Of a stretch of DNA of 64,000 bases, positions 16,949-24,851 are shown in pieces (within the stretch, counting starts at the first letter, position 1; every line of letters begins with the position of its first letter). Origin of the DNA: Polaromonas sp. YR568 (GTDB lineage: Bacteria > Pseudomonadota > Gammaproteobacteria > Burkholderiales > Burkholderiaceae_C). Under the pieces are notes generated by a model that worked only from the letters and a program-made list of their open reading frames with translations, ran no database searches and was not told the origin of the DNA. The stretch is from NCBI RefSeq assembly GCF_900116715.1, contig NZ_FPBM01000003.1:434001-498000 (forward strand), written 5' to 3'. The position numbers were made by a program, and so were the translations under genes.

Positions 16949-18190
16949 CTAAGTCCTATCCTTCCACCGCCGCATCTCCCAAGACGGCAGCCCCCGCACA
17001 TCGCCAGACAGCACGCTCTGGAATTCCGTCAGGCCGGGTTTTTCGCCGAGCCGGTCGTAGGCCTGCTTGACCAGCGGCGCGGTGCGCTCAAACACGCTTT
17101 TGATCTGCGCCCAGCTCACCGGCTGGGGAATGATTTTGGCGCCCGCCATCATCTTTCCGGTGGCGAGCAGCGACAAGGCGTCGCCTTCTGTGGACCAGGA
17201 CCAGCCGCGGCGGAACACGACCTCGTCGCGGACTACCTTGGCGCCGTCGGCGGGCGCGAGGCCCCAGTAGGACTTGACCAGTTGCGACACCGCTGCCGGG
17301 TCGGCCTCGCTGAGCACGCTCACGGCCTCTTGTTGCGCGAGCAGAAAGGCCAGCACCAGGTTGGGGTGCTCTTCGACGATCTTGTTGCGCACCACGCGGA
17401 AGGAGCGATGCAGGTAGTAGCCGTCTGGGTAAAAGGGCGAGTGCTTGACTGAAGGCAGCAGCAGGCCGGCGCCTTTGCCTGCGGGGCCGTCGTAATGGGC
17501 CTCGGTGTAGCCGTAGGAATTCATGATGGCGACGGTGCCCGCGCCCTGCGCTCTCAAAAAGGCCGGGTAGATGGCCAGGGTGGCGTCGACGCCGCTGGGC
17601 ACTTGTGCGGCTTCGGGCAGTGTGGCCAGGTGCACCATGCGGATGTCGTGGGCGGCCGGGTCGGGGTTGCCCAGCTCGTAGCGCAGGATTTGCGTGAAGA
17701 CGTTGTAGGGGTCGGCGCCCATCAGGGTGCCCACCGTTTTGCCTTTGAGGTCTTGCACATTGCGGATGGGCGAATCCTTGCGGGTGCAGAGCAGAAAGCG
17801 CAGGCGCCCCTCCGCGACGGAGACCAGGCTGAAGGGCTGCCCCGCCACCAGGGCGCGCAGCGTGGGCGTGTTGCCCCACATGGCCATATCGAGCTCGTTC
17901 TTGGCCATGGCTTCGACTTGCGGGGCGGCGGCGGGATAGGCCCGGTAGTCCACGGTGAGGTCGTAGCCGAACTGGGCGGCATGCTTTTCAAACAGCTTTT
18001 TGCCTATCATGTACTGGGTGGTCGGCGAGTTGCCGGCGGCCATGGGCACCCAGCCGTAGGAGAGCGTGATGGGCGTCAATGGCTTGCCTGCCTGCGCACG
18101 AGCAATACAGGCGCCACCTAGCGCACCGCCTGCAAGGACGGTGGCCTCGTGCAGCCAGTGCCTGCGCGTCAACATTGATCTTGCGGTCAT
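16949..18190 (-). CDS. ABC transporter substrate-binding protein, NrtA/SsuA/TauA-like, Tat-type signal
   Basis: 413 residues. The N-terminus has a twin-arginine-like signal (LTRRHWLHEATVLAGGAL). The fold is that of the nitrate/sulfonate/taurine binding proteins: LSYGWVPMAAGNSP, VEAMAKNELDMAMWGNTPTL, VQDLKGKTVGTLMGADPYNVFTQIL. No permease or ATPase of this class is next to it, so it must serve a transporter elsewhere or act alone. The ligand is unknown. It is 44 bp downstream of the cyclase-like sensor on the same strand and might be co-transcribed with it. Confidence 0.85.
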   Translation of the reverse strand: MTARSMLTRRHWLHEATVLAGGALGGACIARAQAGKPLTPITLSYGWVPMAAGNSPTTQYMIGKKLFEKHAAQFGYDLTVDYRAYPAAAPQVEAMAKNELDMAMWGNTPTLRALVAGQPFSLVSVAEGRLRFLLCTRKDSPIRNVQDLKGKTVGTLMGADPYNVFTQILRYELGNPDPAAHDIRMVHLATLPEAAQVPSGVDATLAIYPAFLRAQGAGTVAIMNSYGYTEAHYDGPAGKGAGLLLPSVKHSPFYPDGYYLHRSFRVVRNKIVEEHPNLVLAFLLAQQEAVSVLSEADPAAVSQLVKSYWGLAPADGAKVVRDEVVFRRGWSWSTEGDALSLLATGKMMAGAKIIPQPVSWAQIKSVFERTAPLVKQAYDRLGEKPGLTEFQSVLSGDVRGLPSWEMRRWKDRT

Positions 18191-18234
18191 GGAAATCTCC
18201 TTTCTGCCAGGGGGATGGGCCGGGCCACTACTAA

Positions 18235-20190
18235 CTACAAGCCCGCCGGCGCACTCACCGTACTCGCCGTGCCCACACCTCCCGGTCGCGAAGTCTGGGC
18301 GTGCTCCAGCCGCTCGACCAGTTCATAAACTTCCTGCGGCTCTGCGTTGGGGCTCAGTGGCACGGTGGCGGCCAGCTCGAAGCGGAAATGCCGCCCCGCC
18401 GCAATTGCCACCGCGCGGCTGGCGGCAATGCTGATGCCCAGGGCATGCGCCTGCCGCGCCAGCGCGCGCGCCTGGTCCAGCGGTGTGCCCACGGCGGTAA
18501 AGGTCAGGTGGTCCCAGGTGCCGAAGTTACCGACCATGGCGCTGCCCAGGTCCAGGCCGAAATGCGGCGGCGCCACCATGGCGCCGCGCCCGCTTGCCAG
18601 AGCCTGCATGGCCTCCAGTGCGCGCAGCGCCACATCGCATGCATGCCCTGCGGGGTTCGAAAGGTTGAGCGGGGTGTTCCACAAGGCCACCGCCGTGCAG
18701 CTCTCATAGCGGTCCATCATGCCTTTGCCTTGCGCCACTTCAACAGCCAGTATCTGCAGGTACTGGTCGGCATGCGGCGACCAGGTCACGGCCGTGGCCT
18801 GCTGCTCGTCCAGCGCGGCGCACAGCACGGCAAGCTCGCGCTTTTCCGCGCCTAGCTGCGGCGTCAGGCGGTTGGCGATGAAGTGCTGTACCAGCGGCCG
18901 CGGCACGTAACGTGAGAAACCTTGCAGGGCAATCCGCGCCAGTGCCAGCGACTCTTGCAGGCGGCGCACTTCGGCGATGCCGCTGTCTTGCGGGATATCG
19001 CTGTCGAACTCGAACTGGCGGATGTGCGTGGCCGCGCGCACGAGTTTCTTCAGCGGTTTGGCCAGCAGGTTGGCCATCCAGAAGAGCATGGGCATCAGCA
19101 TCAGCAAGCCCAGAACGCCTACCCCCAGCAGCATCCAGCGCATTCGCCTGACCTCCGCCAGCAACAGGTTCTGGTCAGACACCAGCGCCACATAAGCCCT
19201 GCGGCTGAAGACACCGTCCATGGGCATCACCACCGCCGCAAAGCGCTGGCCTGCTGCACCCACCACCGAATGAATCGGCGGGTCTTCCAGCGACACGCCA
19301 GCCGTCAGCGGCTGCAGTGCGGAATACAGCGGGTCGTTCAACGACGCCAGGCTGACAGGCCTGCCGGTGGACAGCAGGCGGTGCAGTTTGTCTGCCTGCG
19401 ACCAGCCCCAGACACGACCCTGCTCATCAAAGAGCACCAGCTCGGCGTGGCTTTCTTCACCCCGCGCGCGCAAGAAGTCTGATAGACCCGCCACGGTGAA
19501 CATCGCCGCCGCCACACCGCCCTTGGCGCCGCTCAACGGGCGCGACAGCGCCATGCCGAACTCCGCCGGCAGCTGTAAGACAAAAGGGTCGGTGGCCTGA
19601 AAGGTGCCCAGGTTCAGCTCGTTCGCGCCCTCATACCAGGGGCTGCTACGCGGGTCGTAGCGGTTGGCCCAGGGGCGGCGCTCGCTGGCGATGGCAATCA
19701 TCTGCTGGTCGTAAAACACCCATTCCTCGACGCGCTTTTCATGTGCGTCGACACGGATGATCTGCTGCGCGTAGCGCGCCTCCGGCAGCGACTTGGCCCA
19801 GGCCCTGTCGCGCGCGGTGCGTAGCGCCATGCTCTGCTGGTAACTGCCGTCGGGGTAACCGAAGACCAGCGAGCCGATCTGCGGGTAACGGTGCTGCATC
19901 GACATCTGCATGCGCAATAAGGAGATGTCGTTGTCGCCTTCGAGCCCGGCGCGCGGGTCGCTGGCGGTGGCCTCCAGCCAGGCGCGGGCCGGCTCCTGAA
20001 AGCGCAGCAACTGCTCTTGCGTGCGGCGGCCCAGTTGCTCAAGCTCGCGCTGCGCGCCGTCAAACACAATGCGGCTTGCCGCCAACTCCGCCAGCGACAT
20101 CAACGCGATGACCAGGACTGTGACCAACGCAGCGTAGGTCCAGAACAGGTGGGCGCGAATCGACCTTGCACGAAAGGGCAGCGTCTTCAA
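18235..20190 (-). CDS. Membrane sensor with degenerate class III cyclase domain
   Basis: 651 residues. A transmembrane helix near residues 12-32 and a second near 345-370 flank a large extracytoplasmic Cache-like sensor region with YDPRSSPWY. A HAMP-like segment (LAKPLKKLVRAATHI) leads to a C-terminal domain that aligns with class III adenylate cyclases (ELAVLCAAL, DRYESCTAVALWNTPL, GSAMVGNFGTWDHLTFTAVGTPLDQA). Where active cyclases have the first metal Asp (FxDI) it has Ala, where GDAVMAFW has the second Asp it has Cys, and the GDAVNLAxR transition-state Asn and Arg are Asp and Ala. It is probably a binding or regulatory pseudo-cyclase. Confidence 0.82.
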   Translation of the reverse strand: MKTLPFRARSIRAHLFWTYAALVTVLVIALMSLAELAASRIVFDGAQRELEQLGRRTQEQLLRFQEPARAWLEATASDPRAGLEGDNDISLLRMQMSMQHRYPQIGSLVFGYPDGSYQQSMALRTARDRAWAKSLPEARYAQQIIRVDAHEKRVEEWVFYDQQMIAIASERRPWANRYDPRSSPWYEGANELNLGTFQATDPFVLQLPAEFGMALSRPLSGAKGGVAAAMFTVAGLSDFLRARGEESHAELVLFDEQGRVWGWSQADKLHRLLSTGRPVSLASLNDPLYSALQPLTAGVSLEDPPIHSVVGAAGQRFAAVVMPMDGVFSRRAYVALVSDQNLLLAEVRRMRWMLLGVGVLGLLMLMPMLFWMANLLAKPLKKLVRAATHIRQFEFDSDIPQDSGIAEVRRLQESLALARIALQGFSRYVPRPLVQHFIANRLTPQLGAEKRELAVLCAALDEQQATAVTWSPHADQYLQILAVEVAQGKGMMDRYESCTAVALWNTPLNLSNPAGHACDVALRALEAMQALASGRGAMVAPPHFGLDLGSAMVGNFGTWDHLTFTAVGTPLDQARALARQAHALGISIAASRAVAIAAGRHFRFELAATVPLSPNAEPQEVYELVERLEHAQTSRPGGVGTASTVSAPAGL

Positions 20191-20423
20191 GCAGTCTCCC
20201 TGCAGTTGTTCTTTTCACTGCAAGATACCCTTCGCCCCCGCCTTTGACAAGCTGACTATCACCCGCTTCCCGCCGATACACCGCATCTTTTCAGCGGCGA
20301 AAAAAGCTTTGTGCTGAATGCGGCAGAACAGGTTGAGCTTTTCGTTCTAGTAATTTCTGCGCACGATTCACCTGCAGATAAAAACCGAATACAAAAGTGA
20401 ACCCGCCGCCGTTACAACTATTT

Positions 20424-21299
20424 TTATGAACGGCCGCCCACCGCACCGCGCAGGCACCGGGCCAGTTCATCCACCACCGGCAATGCGTGCCGCTTGCCGC
20501 GATGAAGCAGCCCTATCTCGCGGTAGAAAGTGTCATCTCCGAGCGAAATAGCCCGGACTGAAGGCGGCATCGGCAGGTAAGCCTCCACCATGGGCACCAG
20601 CGCCACGCCCAGGCCTTCAGAGACCATATTCATCAGGCCCGCGATCTCGTCAAGCTCAACCGCCTCCTGCACGGTGATACGCGCATCGCGCAGAAAGCGC
20701 GACACCTGGCGCCCGCCGAAGGAGGTGCGCTCATAACGCAGGAATGGATTGGACGCCAGGATCTTGCGCCAGTCGCGCCCCTTGACGCTTTCAGGCGCCA
20801 GCAGAACGAAAGGCTCGGACACCAAGGCCTGCCAGGCCATCTCGGGCAGGATGCCAAAGGGCGGCCGGATCATGATGGCCGCATCGATCTCGCCCGCATC
20901 GAGCTGGTCCATCAGGCGCATGGAAACACCCGGCACGATGTTCACGCGCAGTCTGGGGTGCTTGCGGCGCATGGCCGCCAGCGCCTTGGGCAGCAAGGCC
21001 GACTGCGCCGAGGCGATGGCGCCTATGCGCAGCGTGCCGGCCACGTCTTCGTCAGCAGGTGGCTCGCCCAACTTGGCGTACAACGCCACGATTTCTTCGG
21101 CCCGCTCCAGGGTCTGGCTGCCGTGGGCATTGAGCACCGCGGTGCGCCGCGTGCGGTCAAACAGAGCAAAGCCCAGCGAGTCCTCCAGCCGCTTGATCTG
21201 GCTGCTCACGGCGGACTGGGTCAGGCCAATCCGCTCGCCGGCTGCGGCAAAGCTGCCGTCACGCACCACGGCAATAAAGGTTTTCAGTTCGGTGATCAC
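20424..21299 (-). CDS. LysR family transcriptional regulator
   Basis: 291 residues with the HTH at residues 2-40 (FIAVVRDGSFAAAGERIGLTQSAVSSQIKRLE) and an effector domain after residue 88 (LRIGAIASAQSALLPKALAAM). It is divergent from the VOC-family gene at 21431. The 131-bp region between them has two perfect T-N11-A dyads (21320-21334 and 21356-21376), the expected recognition and activation sites, so autorepression plus control of the VOC gene is likely. Confidence 0.93.
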   Translation of the reverse strand: MITELKTFIAVVRDGSFAAAGERIGLTQSAVSSQIKRLEDSLGFALFDRTRRTAVLNAHGSQTLERAEEIVALYAKLGEPPADEDVAGTLRIGAIASAQSALLPKALAAMRRKHPRLRVNIVPGVSMRLMDQLDAGEIDAAIMIRPPFGILPEMAWQALVSEPFVLLAPESVKGRDWRKILASNPFLRYERTSFGGRQVSRFLRDARITVQEAVELDEIAGLMNMVSEGLGVALVPMVEAYLPMPPSVRAISLGDDTFYREIGLLHRGKRHALPVVDELARCLRGAVGGRS

Positions 21300-21319
21300 G
21301 GTGGGGCCATCCTCTAATC

Positions 21320-21334
21320 ATCAATATTATTGAT
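21320..21334. promoter_or_regulatory. LysR-type operator dyad 1
   Basis: ATCAAT-ATT-ATTGAT is a perfect 15-base palindrome whose core reads T-N11-A, the LysR box rule. It lies 20 bases upstream of the LysR start codon, where binding would repress the regulator's own transcription or translation start region. Confidence 0.65.
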
Positions 21335-21355
21335 ACTCAGATTCAATATATATCG

Positions 21356-21376
21356 TTTTTCAGAATCTCTGAAAAA
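21356..21376. promoter_or_regulatory. LysR-type operator dyad 2
   Basis: TTTTTCAGA, ATC, TCTGAAAAA form a perfect 9+3+9 inverted repeat; the inner 13 bases (21360-21372) fit T-N11-A. It is 54 bases before the VOC gene start and 22 bases from dyad 1, the spacing expected of recognition and activation subsites used by one LysR tetramer. Confidence 0.65.
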
Positions 21377-21430
21377 GCCTAGAGTACGGGTTTCTTCCCT
21401 TCTCCTCAGACATTCACCCACGAGACCCCG

Positions 21431-21877
21431 ATGAGCACCACTGCCACCACCCCACAAGCCACCATGCCCCCGTTTCACCTCGCCTTCCCGGTCCACGACC
21501 TCGCAGCAGCCCGCAAGTTCTACGGCGAGCTGCTCGGATGTTCGGAAGGCCGCAGTTCGCCGGAATGGGTGGACTTCAACTTCTACGGCCACCAGATCGT
21601 CGCCCACCTTGCGCCCGACGAGTGCGGCCACAAAGAGACCAGCGCCGTCGACGGCCACAACGTGCCGGTGCGCCACTTCGGCGCCATCCTGTCGCTGCAG
21701 CAGTGGGACACGCTGGCCGCCCGCCTGAAAGCCGGCGGAACGAAATTTGTGATCGAACCCTATGTGCGCTTCAAGGGCGAGCCCGGCGAACAGGCCACGA
21801 TGTTCTTCCTTGACCCCTCCGGCAACGCCATCGAGTTCAAGGCTTTTGCGTCGCTTGACAATCTGTTCGCCAAGTAA
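21431..21877 (+). CDS. VOC/glyoxalase-family protein
   Basis: 148 residues. Two beta-alpha-beta-beta-beta units of the vicinal oxygen chelate fold are visible: [25 protein letters not shown] at the start and [10 protein letters not shown] followed by [16 protein letters not shown] near the end. Potential metal ligands are the first His (FHLAF), the central HFG and the late Glu of IEFK. Function could be a dioxygenase, lyase or binding protein; none can be chosen from sequence. It is divergently paired with a LysR regulator. Confidence 0.9.
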   Translation: MSTTATTPQATMPPFHLAFPVHDLAAARKFYGELLGCSEGRSSPEWVDFNFYGHQIVAHLAPDECGHKETSAVDGHNVPVRHFGAILSLQQWDTLAARLKAGGTKFVIEPYVRFKGEPGEQATMFFLDPSGNAIEFKAFASLDNLFAK

Positions 21878-21959
21878 GCCACCTGCCGCGGCCTACGCGG
21901 CCCACCGCCCCCAGGCGCTTCGATGAGTTCGGAGCGCCTGGGGGGGGCCATCCCGCACG

Positions 21960-22005
21960 CTATTAAATCAGTAGCTGCTTACGCCCAAGTCTATTGGGCT
22001 GCGGG
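21960..22005. repeat. Short interspersed repeat-like element with hairpin
   Basis: The segment reads TATTAAATCAGTAGCTGCTT and then a hairpin GCCCAA-gtcta-TTGGGC (21983-21999). The AGTAGCTGCTT plus hairpin layout resembles a short intergenic repeat I remember from Comamonadaceae genomes. Only one copy is in this window, so the family assignment is from memory and tentative. Confidence 0.35.
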
Positions 22006-22153
22006 TCAACTCCCCCCTGAATTTTGCTGAAAACCGGCTCCGGGTTCGCTCACCCCTGGATGCAAGGAAAGCGTTGCATCGCACCGCCATCATCCAGCGC
22101 AATCACTTCCGCAGCGGCCTTGCGCCAGGCCGCCACCCGGGCGCAAAGCACTG

Positions 22154-22169
22154 TGTGATTAATGTCACA
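22154..22169. promoter_or_regulatory. Perfect CRP/Vfr-type binding site
   Basis: TGTGA, six bases (TTAATG), TCACA: both half-sites match the cAMP-receptor-protein consensus exactly. It is 122 bases upstream of the first gene of the GTPase/roadblock cassette and at the left edge of the AT-rich promoter region, a usual activator position. An overlapping CTGTG...CACAG symmetry surrounds it. Confidence 0.65.
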
Positions 22170-22291
22170 GAAATGATGAGCATACTTACTATTTCACCCT
22201 GATTTAGGCTGGTTGAACTATATTTATTGCAAACAAAATATTACAAACACGAGATATTTCTATCGAAACTGTACTTAAAAAGTAATCTTTT

Positions 22292-22993
22292 ATGATCATT
22301 GGCGTAGAGGGCTTGTCTGCTGCCGAAGTGGGTTTGCTAAGGACGATTCTGAAGCTCAGCACCCAGTTGGTGACCAACTGGAGCCTGAGTGAAGAAGGCC
22401 CGTGCGACGTGTTGCTCACGGCGTCCGCCCTCGAGCCCGAGCGGGTCCACGCCGGCCCGCCGGCCCAGATCGTGGTGCCTGTCGTGCGGCGCGGTGAGGG
22501 CAACGGCCGCGAATGCCTTGAGCGGCCTTTCAGGGCGGAAGATTTTGTGGCCCTGCTTGGGCGCGTGGGGCCGGCATTGAGAGTCAACACCCCTGCGCCG
22601 CAGCCGCACCGTAGCGAGGCGGCCTCCGCATCAGCCACCGCACCGGCCGACAGGCGCGGCCGCCTCAAGCGCTGGCCGCCCTCCTATTTAGTGGGCTCCA
22701 GCCGTGAACGGATTCAACTGGCGACGCTACTGTCGCGGCGGTCCCGCTCGGCGCGTGAACTGAGCCTGGTGGCCGGTTACCCCGAGCCGGCATGCAACGC
22801 CTTCATGCTCGAGCTTGAAAAGCATGACCTGCTGAACTGGGAAATATCCGAACAGCCCGAACACTCCCTGCCGGCGCCGCCTGCCATGCGCGCCACCTCG
22901 GCCTCCGCAGGTGCAGGCCAGGGCGCACCGGGTCTGCTCAGCAGCATCCGCCGCCGCCTGGGCTTGCGCTGGAACAGCCGGAGCGCCGGATGA
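22292..22993 (+). CDS. Unknown protein with C-terminal winged-helix-like domain, first gene of GTPase/roadblock cassette
   Basis: 233 residues; no family recognised with certainty. Residues 1-100 look like an alpha/beta domain (MIIGVEGLSAAEVGLLRTIL, then VLLTASALEPERV and IVVPVVRRG), vaguely receiver-like but without an obvious phospho-acceptor pocket. A Pro/Ala-rich linker leads to about residues 148-190, RERIQLATLLSRRSRSARE with LVAGYPEPACNAFMLELE, which reads as a winged helix. The tail is basic. The stop overlaps the GTPase start by four bases. By position and the winged-helix end it recalls CvnC/DUF742 of conservons. Low-complexity linkers and no signal peptide suggest a cytoplasmic adaptor. 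Confidence 0.75.
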   Translation: MIIGVEGLSAAEVGLLRTILKLSTQLVTNWSLSEEGPCDVLLTASALEPERVHAGPPAQIVVPVVRRGEGNGRECLERPFRAEDFVALLGRVGPALRVNTPAPQPHRSEAASASATAPADRRGRLKRWPPSYLVGSSRERIQLATLLSRRSRSARELSLVAGYPEPACNAFMLELEKHDLLNWEISEQPEHSLPAPPAMRATSASAGAGQGAPGLLSSIRRRLGLRWNSRSAG

Positions 22994-23535
22994 AGGAATA
23001 CAAAATCGTTTTCACCGGCACCATGGGTGCGGGAAAAACCACCGCGATCGCGGCCATCAGCGAAACACCACCCGTCGTCACCGATGTGGCCAACAACGAC
23101 AGCTCGCTGGCCAAAGCCAAAACAACGGTGGGGCTGGATTTCGGGCAGCTGACGCTGGATACCGGCGACAGGTTGCGCCTTTTCGGAACGCCCGGCCAGG
23201 CGCGCTTTGATTTCATGTGGCGCATCCTGGCGCAAAACGCGCTGGGCATCATCATCCTGGTCGACAACTCCAGGCCCGACCCGCTGGCCGACCTGGACGC
23301 CTACCTCCAGGGCTTTGCCGACGTGCTGGCGCATACGCCCTGCACCGTCGGCGTCGGGCGTATGGACTCACACGCAGAGCCCGGCCTGGACGCCTATTCG
23401 GTCCGGCTGGAACAACACGGGCTGGTGCTGCCGGTGCTGGCCGTCGACGTGCGCCAGCGCGAAGACGTGGCGCTGCTGATCGACACCTTGCTGTCGCAGA
23501 TGGAATCCTCCATGACAGGGAATGAAACAACATGA
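22990..23535 (+). CDS. Small Ras-like GTPase (COG2229/CvnD-like)
   Basis: 181 residues. P-loop GTMGAGKT at residues 10-17, switch-I-type TTVGLDFG, and switch II LFGTPGQARFDFMW place it in the MglA/Srprb-like bacterial GTPases. The classical NKxD base-recognition motif is replaced by a divergent VGVGRMD, as is usual in this group. MIYYKI-like membrane anchors are absent, so it is probably cytoplasmic. Such GTPases work with roadblock/LC7 proteins as GAPs or scaffolds (MglA/MglB, CvnD/CvnB); three roadblock-type genes follow directly. It overlaps genes on both sides by four bases. Confidence 0.9.
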   Translation: MKEYKIVFTGTMGAGKTTAIAAISETPPVVTDVANNDSSLAKAKTTVGLDFGQLTLDTGDRLRLFGTPGQARFDFMWRILAQNALGIIILVDNSRPDPLADLDAYLQGFADVLAHTPCTVGVGRMDSHAEPGLDAYSVRLEQHGLVLPVLAVDVRQREDVALLIDTLLSQMESSMTGNETT

Positions 23536-23918
23536 CGATGGTGAACGAAACGGTCCGCAACGCGGCCCAGGACCACGCACGCAGGATGCTTGAAGAAGTG
23601 AGCGGTGTGGTGGCGGTGGTGGTGGCCACCACCGACGGCTTTGACATCGCCAGCGCCGTGACGCGCGAGATCGACCCGGTGCGGGTAGCCGCGCTGGCAA
23701 GCTCGATCTCGGCCATCGGCGCCGTGGTCTCGCAGGAGGCCCGACTGGGCCGCAGCCGCAGCGTCACCATCAACACGGATGCGGGCTTTGCATTTCTCAG
23801 CGCGGTCAACCGCGCGGATGTGGACCTGGTTGTGAACGTCATCGCCAACGAGCACGCCATCCTCGGGCAGGTAGCCTACCGTTCGGGCGAAGTGGCCAGG
23901 GCGCTGGAGGCCGCGTGA
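23532..23918 (+). CDS. Roadblock/LC7 domain protein (first of three)
   Basis: 128 residues, a single roadblock/LC7 fold: helix HARRMLEEVSG, strand VVAVVVATTDGFDIAS, helix VAALASSISAIGAVVSQEARLG, strand SVTINTDAGFAFLSAV, and a last helix. It is the canonical member of the trio and the best MglB/CvnB counterpart, expected to dimerise and to regulate the neighbouring GTPase. The ATG overlaps the GTPase stop (ATGA). An alternative Met is two codons later. Confidence 0.9.
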   Translation: MTMVNETVRNAAQDHARRMLEEVSGVVAVVVATTDGFDIASAVTREIDPVRVAALASSISAIGAVVSQEARLGRSRSVTINTDAGFAFLSAVNRADVDLVVNVIANEHAILGQVAYRSGEVARALEAA

Positions 23919-24277
23919 ACACCCAGCACATTTCAACGGTGCTGGCGGACATGGCCCTGACGCCGGGCGTGAAAGCCTGCGCGCTGGTGGATTCGGCCAC
24001 CGGCATGGTGTATCTCTCCGCCGGCCAGCACCCGCAGATCGACGCCATCGCCGAAGCGGCGAGCGACTACTGGCGCCTGCATGAGCGCAGCGGCAGCCCT
24101 TTCGCCAAGCTCGGGCCGCTTCAGGCGATCTCGATGATCCACCGGGACGGCGTCCTGAGCCTGATGCCGTGCGGCAAGGGCATTGTGATGGCCACGCTGT
24201 CGGCGCGCATGGCGCTGGACACGGCGGACTGGTTCCGCCAGGTCGGCGAACTCGGCCGGTTGATAGGACAGGGATGA
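23915..24277 (+). CDS. Roadblock-like protein (second of three)
   Basis: 120 residues from a GTG start overlapping the previous stop (GTGA). The layout helix (ISTVLADMALT), strand (GVKACALVDSATGMVYLS), helix (IDAIAEAASDYWRLH), strand pair (AISMIHRDGVLSLMPCGKGIVMATLS), helix matches the roadblock fold, but sequence identity to the canonical member is low and the mid-helix differs. It is probably a diverged paralogue that forms a heterodimer with a neighbour; this is inference. Confidence 0.78.
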   Translation: MNTQHISTVLADMALTPGVKACALVDSATGMVYLSAGQHPQIDAIAEAASDYWRLHERSGSPFAKLGPLQAISMIHRDGVLSLMPCGKGIVMATLSARMALDTADWFRQVGELGRLIGQG

Positions 24278-24358
24278 ATTCAACGGGCACGGCAGGGGTG
24301 GCGCGCATGCCTCTTCCGTACCCTTTAACAGACCATGCGCGCTAGGACTTACTCAAAA

Positions 24359-24718
24359 ATGGCAACCATCAAGCAATCTCTCGACGAACTGTTGACCCTG
24401 GACGGAGCGCAATGCGCCGCGGTCGTCGACTCCTCCAGCGGCATGATGCTGGGCTCCGCCGGCACCGGCGTGGACCTGGAAGTGGCCGCCGCAGGCAACA
24501 CCGAAGTCATGCGCGCCAAGCTCAAGACCATGCGCTCGCTGGGCCTGAACGACGTGATCGAAGACATCCTCATCACGCTGGGCAAGCAATACCACCTGAT
24601 CCGCCCGCTCTCGCGCAAGGAAGGCGTGTTCATCTATTACGTGCTGGACAAGGCCAAGTCCAACCTGGCCATCGCCCGGCGCAAGATGCAGGACATCGAA
24701 AAAGACCTGAGCTTCTAA
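24359..24718 (+). CDS. Roadblock-like protein (third of three)
   Basis: 119 residues from the ATG at 24359 with AGGA upstream; an in-frame ATG eight codons earlier at 24335 is possible. The segments SLDELLTLDGAQCAAVVDSSSG, MLGSAGTGVDLEVAAAGNTEVM, then EDILITLGKQYHLIRPLS and a C-terminal helix rich in Lys/Arg fit a roadblock-like fold. The 81-bp gap before it is the only break in the cassette. A probable terminator follows at 24740. Confidence 0.82.
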   Translation: MATIKQSLDELLTLDGAQCAAVVDSSSGMMLGSAGTGVDLEVAAAGNTEVMRAKLKTMRSLGLNDVIEDILITLGKQYHLIRPLSRKEGVFIYYVLDKAKSNLAIARRKMQDIEKDLSF

Positions 24719-24739
24719 GGACTCGCCGGCGGCCTGAAG

Positions 24740-24769
24740 GCAGCGCTTGCACCGCGAGCGATGCTTTTT
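24740..24769 (+). terminator. Probable intrinsic terminator of the GTPase/roadblock cassette
   Basis: GCAGCGCT (24740-24747) pairs with AGCGATGC (24757-24764) with one mismatch and a 9-base loop, followed by TTTTTGG. It lies 22 bases after the stop at 24718 and marks the end of the cassette. Confidence 0.7.
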
Positions 24770-24851
24770 GGCCCTATCAGTTAGTCACCAAAAACGTATT
24801 GCCCGTTTCCTCCTGACAGGCGCCACGGCTGCTGGTGTCTGGCTGACACGC

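Larger units (their letters stand above)
21878..22291. other. 414-bp intergenic region upstream of the GTPase/roadblock cassette
   Basis: No gene is supported here. It holds a 12-bp stem (21908-21919 with 21933-21944, CCCCCAGGCGCT) after the VOC stop, without a U-tract. Next comes a degenerate short interspersed-repeat-like segment near 21960-22005. A perfect CRP-type site is at 22154-22169, and the last 120 bases are clearly AT-rich, in sharp contrast to the surroundings, and should contain the cassette's promoter. A marginal minus-strand reading frame (22204-22668) is antisense to the first cassette gene and not credible. Confidence 0.7.

Noticed and set aside
21431..21877. Naming the VOC-family gene as a glyoxalase I
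   Set aside because: Fold is clear, but metal ligands and length do not single out glyoxalase I over other VOC enzymes.
22204..22668. 154-codon minus-strand frame before the GTPase cassette
   Set aside because: Antisense to the first cassette gene and reading into the AT-rich promoter region; no ribosome site.
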